Source of the DNA: Candidatus Latescibacterota bacterium
Lineage (GTDB): Bacteria > Latescibacterota > UBA2968 > UBA8231
Assembly: GCA_007136405.1 (NCBI GenBank)
Contig: SLHA01000131.1
Coordinates: 1 to 50,542 of the forward strand
Reading direction: 5' to 3'
Length of the DNA stretch: 50,542 nucleotides
Each line of letters starts with the position of its first letter. Position 1 is the first letter of the stretch. The notes under the pieces are model-generated. The model was not told the origin of the DNA and searched no databases. It saw only the letters and a list, made by a program, of their open reading frames with translations. Both the position numbers and the translations under genes were made by a program. Positions 24,242 to 31,102 of this stretch are shown piece by piece.

Positions 24242-25057
24242 ATGAAAATACTGATAGCCGCTGACATGGAAGGCGTCACCGGCGTGACGCACTGGAATCA
24301 CGTCACATCGACACACGCCGAGTACAACCGCTTTCGGCATCTCATGACCGGTGATGTCAATGCCGCGGTGGCCGGTTCTCTGTCGGGAGGAGCACAGACT
24401 GTGATCGTCACCGACGGACACGGTGACGGCAGCAACCTGCTGATCGAGGAGTTGGATCCTGTCGTTCGGCTCAACACCGGCGACCCCAGCCCTGTATCCA
24501 TGCTCCAGGGCATCGGCCCGGATGTGGACGGCGTCATATTCGTCGGCTACCATGCCCGGGCAGGGACAACCGGTGGCATTCTGGATCACACCTGGTCCAG
24601 CTCCATCAGCGGGGTCTGGTTGAACGGCACTGAGATGGGTGAAGTCGGGCTCAACGCGGCCGTGTGCGGCCATTTCGGTGTACCGGTCATTGCCGTGTGC
24701 GGCTGCCAGGCCGCCTGCACGGAAGCGGTCGAGTTGCTCGGAGAGCTGGAAGTCGCCCCCGTAAAGACAGCCAGCAGCCGTACTGCGGCAGAATGCCTCA
24801 CTCCTGCTACCGCGCAGTCTGTCATCGAGTCAGCATGCCGGCGCGCCCTGGAACGGCTGGGCGCGGCTTCCGTTCCCCCACCTTTCCGCGTCCGGCTGCC
24901 GGTAGAGTTGTGCGTGGCCTTCACACATTCCGGTTTGGCTGATGGCGCCGCGCGCTTGCCCGGAACCAGACGGGACGGTTGTCGGGTGATCTGCCAGACG
25001 GATGACATGCTGGCTGCCTACCGCAGTTTCCAGGTGCTTGCCAGCCTGGCGGCATGA
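24242..25057 (+). CDS. DppA-type M55 D-aminopeptidase family protein
   Basis: The start ATG 24242 follows GGGAGG. The 271-residue protein opens MKILIAADMEGVTGVTHWNH; DxE at Asp8/Glu10 is the zinc-binding signature of peptidase family M55. Further family segments are VIVTDGHGDGSN, VIFVGYHARAGT and EMGEVGLNAAVCGHFGVPV. M55 members form decameric zinc aminopeptidases acting on D-amino-acid peptides; many relatives are uncharacterised. A role in recycling cell-wall peptides is plausible. It follows the heparinase gene by 164 bp. Confidence 0.85.
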   Translation: MKILIAADMEGVTGVTHWNHVTSTHAEYNRFRHLMTGDVNAAVAGSLSGGAQTVIVTDGHGDGSNLLIEELDPVVRLNTGDPSPVSMLQGIGPDVDGVIFVGYHARAGTTGGILDHTWSSSISGVWLNGTEMGEVGLNAAVCGHFGVPVIAVCGCQAACTEAVELLGELEVAPVKTASSRTAAECLTPATAQSVIESACRRALERLGAASVPPPFRVRLPVELCVAFTHSGLADGAARLPGTRRDGCRVICQTDDMLAAYRSFQVLASLAA

Positions 25058-25095
25058 CGGGTATTCAGAACAGCAGCAGCGCATTACCCGGCACC

Positions 25096-25112
25096 TGTAC
25101 ATCGCGTGTACA
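25096..25112. promoter_or_regulatory. TGTACA inverted repeat upstream of the DUF2937 gene
   Basis: TGTACATCGCGTGTACA holds two TGTACA arms around a 5-bp centre, 53 bp before the DUF2937 start. Its size and position suit a dimeric repressor operator, but only one copy was found. Confidence 0.3.
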
Positions 25113-25165
25113 CCCAGGCACACCCCACGTCCCGCAACGTACGGGCGTCTGGTGAGAGGCTTTCG

Positions 25166-25687
25166 ATGACGATGAGGATGGTGTCACCCAAGCGTTTTGC
25201 CAGCAACCTGCTGGATCGGGTATTCGCCTTCGCCGGGGCGCTGCTGATGGCGCAGTTTCCGCAATACTACTGGCAATACCTGCAGCGTCTGGGCGGCCAT
25301 CGGGGCGAACTGCGCCTGCAGGTGGCCAAGTATGAACAGGCGGCGGCCCGGCTCGGTCTGTCTCTGGAAGAGTACATCGACGAACACCTGCATGCCGCTT
25401 CGGAGGTGTTCAGTTCCAGCGGTGAGGTGATCGCGCAAGTGGTCGAACGTCTGCTACGGCTCGAGGCGGCCTTCACCGCATTGCGCGAGGCCTCCGCGCT
25501 GACCCGCTGGTGGGTGTTCATCCGCCATGTCGACGCGCAGATTGCGGCTCAGACCTGGCGGGATTTCGCCCCCGGAGCGCCTACCAGTGTCGAAGGTCTG
25601 CTCTACGCCGGTGCCGGGCTGCTGTTGGGCTGGGGGAGTTATGCCTTGCTCAGAGCGCTGGTGCAAAAGCTCACACGGCGCGCGTAG
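25166..25687 (+). CDS. DUF2937 membrane protein
   Basis: The 173-residue protein (ATG 25166, GAGAGG upstream) contains the DUF2937 signature DRVFAFAGALLMAQFPQYYW near the N terminus. A charged helical middle (ELRLQVAKYEQAA, EEYIDEHL) follows, then a C-terminal transmembrane segment (LLYAGAGLLLGWGSYALLRA). DUF2937 proteins are small inner-membrane proteins of unknown function, best known in Proteobacteria. The topology suggests two membrane segments with a roughly 110-residue helical domain between them. Confidence 0.75.
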   Translation: MTMRMVSPKRFASNLLDRVFAFAGALLMAQFPQYYWQYLQRLGGHRGELRLQVAKYEQAAARLGLSLEEYIDEHLHAASEVFSSSGEVIAQVVERLLRLEAAFTALREASALTRWWVFIRHVDAQIAAQTWRDFAPGAPTSVEGLLYAGAGLLLGWGSYALLRALVQKLTRRA

Positions 25688-25731
25688 CTGATCGCCGCGC
25701 TACCGCAGGCACATCCACCCGCATTCATGCC

Positions 25732-25748
25732 GGGGCACCGCCTGCCCC
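25732..25748. other. Hairpin between the DUF2937 and citrate synthase genes
   Basis: GGGGCA-CCGCC-TGCCCC, a perfect 6-bp stem 45 bp past the DUF2937 stop and 110 bp before the citrate synthase start. There is no T-run. Confidence 0.3.
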
Positions 25749-25858
25749 TGTGCGCCTGCTGGCCGCCGCCAAAGATTACCGCACACGATCACAGTCTACA
25801 AGCCGCCGTACCAACGGCTGTCGTCAGTTGGTCATTCCGCAAGAAAGGGTAGGAAAAT

Positions 25859-27175
25859 ATGGACAAGTACTCGCGTGGAAAAGCTACTACAGCATCCGAG
25901 GTCGCGACGTTGACGCTTCCCGACGCGAAGGTCGAACTGCCCATTCGCATTGGGACAGAAAATGAACGTTCCGTCGATATCAGCGAGCTCCGTTCGGAAA
26001 GTGGCTACATTACCCTGGACGAAGGCTACGGGAACACGGGAGCCTGTTCCAGTGAGATCTGTTTTATCGACGGAGAGCAGGGGATCCTGCGATACCGGGG
26101 CTACCCGATCGAGCAACTGGCGGAAAACAGCCGTTTCACGGAAGTCGCCTGGCTGTTGATCTCGGGCGAACTGCCCACCCAGTCCCAGGCCGCCGACTTC
26201 AGCGCACTGCTGACCGAGTACGAACTTCTGCACGAGGGCCTGCGGCACCATTTCGAGGGCTTTCCGCCGGATGCCCATCCCATGGCCATGTTGTCGACCA
26301 TGATCAATGCCGCCAGCTGCTATCATCCTGATTTGCTGGAACTGACCGATGACGATCATTTGATGGAAGCGGCGGCCAAGCTGATGAGCAAAGTGCGGAC
26401 GATCGCGGCGTTCAGCTACAGGAAATCCAAAGGCCAGCCGATCGTCTATCCGGACCCGGCACTGAGCTATTGCCGCAATTTTCTGCACATGATGTTTTCC
26501 ATTCCCTATGCGCAGTACGAGGCCTCACCGACCATGGTCCGTGCTCTGACGCTGTTTCTTCTCCTGCATGCTGAACACGAACAGAACTGCTCCACCTCGA
26601 CGGTACGCATGGTCGGCTCATCCGGAGCCAATCTGTTCGCCTCTGTTGCCGCGGCGGTCTGCGCGTTGTGGGGGCCGCTGCACGGCGGCGCCAACGTGGA
26701 AGTCATGCGTATGCTGGAGCAGATTCAGGACAGCGGGGCAAGCGTGCGCGAAATCGTCGATCGCGCCAAGAGCGGCGACAGTTTCCGGCTGATGGGTTTC
26801 GGTCACCGGGTGTACAAGAATTTCGACCCACGCGCCCTCATCCTCAAAAAGGCGGCTGACGATCTGTTCAGTGAGATGGGTAAAGCGGACCCGCTGCTCC
26901 AGATTGCCGAGGAACTGGAAGAGATCGCTCTCAACGACGAATACTTCATCGAGCGCAAGCTGTATCCCAACGTCGATTTCTATTCGGGCATCATCCTCCG
27001 TGCCATGGGCATACCGCGGAACATGTTCACCGTGATGTTCGCCATCGGCCGCATGCCCGGCTGGATAGCTCACTGGCGTGAGCAGTTCCATGCCGCTGAT
27101 CGCATCCACCGTCCGCGCCAGCTTTACATCGGCCCGACCAAGCGTGACTACGTGCCCATGGATCAGCGCCGGTAA
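25859..27175 (+). CDS. gltA: Citrate synthase, type II
   Basis: The 438-residue protein condenses acetyl-CoA and oxaloacetate at the entry of the TCA cycle. Family segments are LDEGYGNTGACSSEICFIDG, ILRYRGYPIEQLAE, GPLHGGANVEV (catalytic His), FGHRVYKNFDPRA (catalytic His) and KLYPNVDFYSG (catalytic Asp). The length and N-terminal beta-domain fit the hexameric Gram-negative type. AGGA precedes ATG 25859. It sits among unrelated genes and looks monocistronic. Confidence 0.95.
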   Translation: MDKYSRGKATTASEVATLTLPDAKVELPIRIGTENERSVDISELRSESGYITLDEGYGNTGACSSEICFIDGEQGILRYRGYPIEQLAENSRFTEVAWLLISGELPTQSQAADFSALLTEYELLHEGLRHHFEGFPPDAHPMAMLSTMINAASCYHPDLLELTDDDHLMEAAAKLMSKVRTIAAFSYRKSKGQPIVYPDPALSYCRNFLHMMFSIPYAQYEASPTMVRALTLFLLLHAEHEQNCSTSTVRMVGSSGANLFASVAAAVCALWGPLHGGANVEVMRMLEQIQDSGASVREIVDRAKSGDSFRLMGFGHRVYKNFDPRALILKKAADDLFSEMGKADPLLQIAEELEEIALNDEYFIERKLYPNVDFYSGIILRAMGIPRNMFTVMFAIGRMPGWIAHWREQFHAADRIHRPRQLYIGPTKRDYVPMDQRR

Positions 27176-27220
27176 TCAACGGCCCGGGGCCGGGTGCCCC
27201 ACTTCAGCAAGGAGTTTTCG

Positions 27221-28309
27221 ATGAACCTGGTAGAAACGGACAGTCAGAGCGCAATCAGCATCTTCCAACTCACCGACGGACCGCGCCCAGCCGACAACAT
27301 CTACGGCGAGCAACCGTATAGTTCCTCCGTGAGTGATCGTATCGCCGTGCGTTTCTATCCGGCGAACGGACAGGATGGCGAACTGGCTGTCCTGGACCTG
27401 GAAAGCGGTGAGATCCATACGGTCATTACGGGTAAGCCCCGATTTCCGGCCTTTCATGGCTGGGGACATCACCTGTACAACCAGGAGGAAGTCGACGGCG
27501 AGTTGTTGCTGCGTCGCTGGGATTGGGACACCCTGGCGCGCGAGGATGTTGTCGAACTGCCGCGCACGGAAGGGCGCCTGAGTTACGGAACCGTATCTTC
27601 CGATGCGGCCCATTTTGCCGTGAGCGTCGTGCGTCCCGACGAAACCCGGACCGTACTGCACGTGGATCTCGGCAGCGGCGACACCCGCACCCTGGCGGAT
27701 GCGCGCAGCGTCGATCATCCCGGCGGCGAGGGCCGCGCCTACCACTTCAAACACGAGCAGTTCAGCCGGGACGGCATGAACCGCGTCCTTATCCAGGCCA
27801 ACGTCATACCTGAGGTGCAGGAGGTCCATCTGGGCACCCTGGAACCCGGCTCGACCGGCATGACGCGGCTGGCCTGCGATCAGCCCTGGACGCCGCGCCC
27901 CACCGGCCACGAAGCCTGGGTCGGCACGACCAGCCGTATCTTCTTTTCGACAGCCTATGACACCCAGAAGCGGACGAATCTGTTTACCGTCGATGTCGGT
28001 GCAGCGGAACCCGAGGTGGTGGTCGAAACCGGGAAACGCTTCGGCCATGTAAGCGTCTCACGGTGCGGTAGCTTCTGGATCGCGGATGCTACGGCTGAGG
28101 AAGGCGTGCCGATCTACGCCGGGCGTCTGGGCAGCGGCTCCATGCGGCAGGTGATCACCAGCCGGACCGTACACGATGGGCAACAATGGTCGCACACGCA
28201 TCCCTATCTCACGGCGGAAAATCGCTGGCTGATCTTCACATCCACCAGGGCCGGACAACCCCAGGTCTTCGGCGCGCAGATACCTGATGATTTCTGGCAG
28301 TCCTTGTGA
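27221..28309 (+). CDS. Oligogalacturonate-lyase-like beta-propeller (PL22-type)
   Basis: ATG 27221 follows AAGGAG by 6 nt. The 362-residue protein is a seven-bladed propeller resembling oligogalacturonate lyase. Segments such as FKHEQFSRDGMNRVL, TGHEAWVGTTSRIFFS, GKRFGHVSVSRCGSFWIAD and WSHTHPYLTAENRWLIFTS supply several His residues expected to bind the metal of PL22 enzymes. Those enzymes degrade unsaturated digalacturonate in the cytoplasm, consistent with the missing signal peptide. A TolB-like sugar-binding propeller without lyase activity is the alternative. Confidence 0.7.
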   Translation: MNLVETDSQSAISIFQLTDGPRPADNIYGEQPYSSSVSDRIAVRFYPANGQDGELAVLDLESGEIHTVITGKPRFPAFHGWGHHLYNQEEVDGELLLRRWDWDTLAREDVVELPRTEGRLSYGTVSSDAAHFAVSVVRPDETRTVLHVDLGSGDTRTLADARSVDHPGGEGRAYHFKHEQFSRDGMNRVLIQANVIPEVQEVHLGTLEPGSTGMTRLACDQPWTPRPTGHEAWVGTTSRIFFSTAYDTQKRTNLFTVDVGAAEPEVVVETGKRFGHVSVSRCGSFWIADATAEEGVPIYAGRLGSGSMRQVITSRTVHDGQQWSHTHPYLTAENRWLIFTSTRAGQPQVFGAQIPDDFWQSL

Positions 28310-28417
28310 CACGGGGCAGAATGTCAGCATGTGGTTGACGCCTGCTCATATATCGTCACATTAATGAACTGCGCAGTGGAGTTTATTGCCGTTATACACC
28401 TATGCTGGGCACCGACC

Positions 28418-28954
28418 ATGACCGAAGCGCTTAGCGACAGCCTGGAGGACTATCTGGAGGCTATCTACCAGCTCAGCACCCAGACGCAGGGTGCACGAGT
28501 CAAGGATATAGCCAACCGCCTCCAGGTCCGCGCTCCATCCGTTACCGCCGCCTTGCGCACGCTGGCCGAACACGGTCTGGTCAATTATGTGCCGTACGAC
28601 GCCATCACCTTGACGGCGGCCGGCCGCACCGCGGCGGTCAACGTGGTCCGGCGGCACGAAGCGCTGCTCGATTTTCTGGTGAATGTGCTTGCGGTGGAAG
28701 CATCCGAGGCTGAAAACGCCGCCTGCGCCATGGAGCATGCTGTTTCGGAACCCATTCTGGAGCGTCTGATCCAGTTTGCCGAATTCATGTCCCGATGTCC
28801 GCGGTGTGGACAACACGTGATGGAGGCGTTCATCCAGTGCCGCGATCGCAGCATGGACACCAGGCGCTGTGCCCAATGCCTGCGCCGGTCGCTGGAGAAA
28901 CTGGCTAGCGAGCCGGCGCCCTCCCCACATCCCAGCAACCCGTCTCCCGGATGA
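28418..28954 (+). CDS. DtxR/MntR-type metalloregulator with CxxC tail
   Basis: Residues 5-62 form the N-terminal winged helix (LEDYLEAIYQLSTQTQGARV, IANRLQVRAPSVTAALRTL). Residues 75-120 form the metal-binding dimerisation domain with His80, Cys103, Glu106 and His107 in the CAMEH motif, which lines up with DtxR metal ligands. The tail is odd: Cys127-x2-Cys130, Cys141, Cys151-x2-Cys154 could build a zinc or Fe-S knuckle. The regulator is 178 residues, shorter than DtxR, with no SH3-like domain. The ATG at 28418 lacks a clear ribosome site. A TTGACG at 28335-28340 could be its -35 box. Targets are unknown; no metal transporter gene lies nearby. Confidence 0.8.
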   Translation: MTEALSDSLEDYLEAIYQLSTQTQGARVKDIANRLQVRAPSVTAALRTLAEHGLVNYVPYDAITLTAAGRTAAVNVVRRHEALLDFLVNVLAVEASEAENAACAMEHAVSEPILERLIQFAEFMSRCPRCGQHVMEAFIQCRDRSMDTRRCAQCLRRSLEKLASEPAPSPHPSNPSPG

Positions 28955-28984
28955 ACCCCTCTTCCGTGTAAACGCCGCCCGTGC

Positions 28985-29014
28985 CTGAACAGGCTGCCTC
29001 AGGACCTCGTTCAG
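28985..29014. terminator. Possible hairpin between convergent genes
   Basis: CTGAAC (28985-28990) pairs with GTTCAG (29009-29014), the latter overlapping the stop of the minus-strand regulator gene; CCTGA/TCAGG can pair instead. Weak, without a T-run. Confidence 0.25.
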
Positions 29015-30453
29015 CTGCCGTGGGCGTCCTTATCCACTACGCCTGATGTCAACGAGAGGCCGAGTTTCCGGGCTTTGGCATAGAGATACTGCCGGTTGAG
29101 ACCTGCCAGCCGGGCTGTAGCGGCCAGGTTGCCCCCGGTTTGCCGCACGAGGTCGAGGAGATATTCCCGCTCGAACTCGTCACGGGCTTCCTTCAAGGTG
29201 GGTACGACCGAACGACCTGAAGCCTGCTCCTCGTGGGGAAGCCGGGTACCATCCAGATCCGCAACGGTGACCGTGGAACTCGTGCCGAAGACGACCGCGC
29301 GTTCCACCGCATGTTCCAGCTCCCGAACGTTACCCGGCCAGGGCTGATGGCGCAGCCAACGGCGCGCATCCGGGCCGAAACGGTAGACCTTTCGTCCGCT
29401 CTCGTCGGCATGCTTGCGCAGAAAATGATCGGCGAGCAGCAGAACATCATCCTGCCGTTCACGCAGAGGAGGCAGATCGATAGGTAAAACATTGAGCCTG
29501 AACAGCAGATCCTGGCGAAATGCTCCGCTGTCAACCAGCTCCGTCAAGGGTTGGTTGGTAGTAGACACCAGCCGGAAGCTGACCGTGACGGCTTGTGTGG
29601 CGCCCACCGGTCGTATCTCCATCTGTTCCACGGCGCGCAGCAGCATTCCCTGCATTTTCATCGGCATCTGCTGAATATCATCCAGGACGAGAGTGCCGTT
29701 TCCAACGTCCTGCATGATGCCGACACGGCTATGGGACGCACCGGTGAAGGCTCCCTTCTGGTGGCCGAACAATTCGGCTTCCAGCAGAGATCCAGGTATG
29801 GCACCGCAGTTGACGCTGAGAAAGGGCGTTTCCGAGCGAGGGCCGGCCGCATGTACAGCACGCGCTACCAGTTCCTTCCCGGTTCCGGTCTCCCCCTGTA
29901 CCAGGACCGGGCGTTGGGAAACGGCCGCCTGCTGGATCTGGCGGAAAACCGAACGCATGGCAGGCGCGGCACTGAGCATTCCATGAAAGACTCCCCCTTG
30001 ATCCATCTGACTGCGCAGAGCCCGCAGATCGAATTCGTCCTCCCGCCGGCTGATCGATTTGGATACCACCAGATGGAGATAGTCGAAATCTATGGGCTTG
30101 GGAAGGTAGTCCGCAGCGCCGGCTTTCATGACCTGGATGACGGTATCCACAGAACCATCCACACTCATCACGATGATCTCGGGCGGATATGGCAAAGCCC
30201 GGGCCCGCTGGAGCACCTCGAGACCGGTTTGTCCCGGCAGGTGCAGGTCAAGCAGGACCAGATCGAATGAACCCTTGGCAAGAAGCTCAACGGCCTCCAT
30301 ACCGTTAGCCGTAAAACGGGCTACGCAGTTCAGCTCCTGCAGACACTGTTTGACGATTTCGGTGAATATCGGGTCATCTTCAACCACGAGCACGGTCGTC
30401 TTGAAAGAATCACGATGGGCGTCGGCAACCATGGGCATACAGGAGAGGGCCAT
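29011..30453 (-). CDS. NtrC-type sigma54 response regulator
   Basis: The 480-residue protein has a receiver domain (20-130; acidic pocket VVEDD, phospho-acceptor Asp69 in LVLLDLHLPG), a sigma54 AAA+ domain (155-395) and a Fis-type DNA-binding tail (NLAATARLAGLNRQYLYAKARKL). Walker A is GETGTGKE (187-194) and the sigma54 loop is a canonical GAFTGA (234-239). Walker B reads LVLDDIQQ, so the usual catalytic Glu is Asp259. Several ATGs (30453, 30438, 30432) compete and none has a strong ribosome site. It is divergent from the HPt-like gene and close to the hybrid kinase, so the three probably form one phosphorelay. No sigma54 promoter was found next to it. Confidence 0.9.
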   Translation of the reverse strand: MALSCMPMVADAHRDSFKTTVLVVEDDPIFTEIVKQCLQELNCVARFTANGMEAVELLAKGSFDLVLLDLHLPGQTGLEVLQRARALPYPPEIIVMSVDGSVDTVIQVMKAGAADYLPKPIDFDYLHLVVSKSISRREDEFDLRALRSQMDQGGVFHGMLSAAPAMRSVFRQIQQAAVSQRPVLVQGETGTGKELVARAVHAAGPRSETPFLSVNCGAIPGSLLEAELFGHQKGAFTGASHSRVGIMQDVGNGTLVLDDIQQMPMKMQGMLLRAVEQMEIRPVGATQAVTVSFRLVSTTNQPLTELVDSGAFRQDLLFRLNVLPIDLPPLRERQDDVLLLADHFLRKHADESGRKVYRFGPDARRWLRHQPWPGNVRELEHAVERAVVFGTSSTVTVADLDGTRLPHEEQASGRSVVPTLKEARDEFEREYLLDLVRQTGGNLAATARLAGLNRQYLYAKARKLGLSLTSGVVDKDAHGS

Positions 30454-30644
30454 GAACGGCCACAGGAGATCACGGAAAAGACAGGATGCGATAACGCGCC
30501 TACAACGATATAGCCAAAGCGCTTAGGCGGCAACGGCACCTTGACGGGTGCGCCGGGCCGTCCGTGATTGATCCGAGCCTGCGTTGCCAGGTACACCCTG
30601 GCCACAGCGCCAGACATCGCTACTGCTGGCTCGATTACCCGGAT

Positions 30645-31034
30645 ATGCCGGAACCCATGCTGCAACGCTACGAATCAGCAACGCTGTCCACCCAGGCACA
30701 GAGCCGCCTCCTGGAGTATTTCAGGGGGAGAGAGCAGCTGTTCTCTCGCGTGGTGCAGTTGTTCGCGCAGGATTATCCAGTAAAGCTGCAGCGGATGCGA
30801 GCTGCGCTTTGCCGGCACGATGGACCGGCTGCGGCTGAAGATGCGCACCAGCTGGCTGGTGAACTGCGGACGTTCATGGCGGAGCCGCCCCTGCTGCTGG
30901 TCAAGGAAATACAGGCAGCCGGCCTCCAGAACGCGTGCGAATCGGCGCTGCCGCTGTGTGACCGGCTGGAGACCATGCTCTCCGATCTTGCGCAGACTCT
31001 TGCGTGTATGATTCGGAGTGGCGGCAAGAGGTAG
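30645..31034 (+). CDS. HPt-like phosphotransfer protein
   Basis: About 130 residues, almost all helical. FRGREQLFSRVVQLFAQDYP and the following helix lead to AAEDAHQLAGELRTF, where His lies in the position of the phosphorylated His of HPt domains (AHxLKG). The helix pair LLVKEIQAAGLQN and LCDRLETMLSDLAQTLACM completes a four-helix bundle. The usual Lys/Gly after His-x-Leu is Ala-Gly, so the match is good but not perfect. The start is uncertain (30645 or 30657). Its position between a hybrid kinase and a response regulator is the best evidence that it shuttles phosphate between them. Confidence 0.6.
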   Translation: MPEPMLQRYESATLSTQAQSRLLEYFRGREQLFSRVVQLFAQDYPVKLQRMRAALCRHDGPAAAEDAHQLAGELRTFMAEPPLLLVKEIQAAGLQNACESALPLCDRLETMLSDLAQTLACMIRSGGKR

Positions 31035-31102
31035 TCGCACGCCGTTATACGCGGTATTCTCCCCGCTTGCGCGTCCGGCTGTCCGCTCATATCGGTCCGA
31101 GG

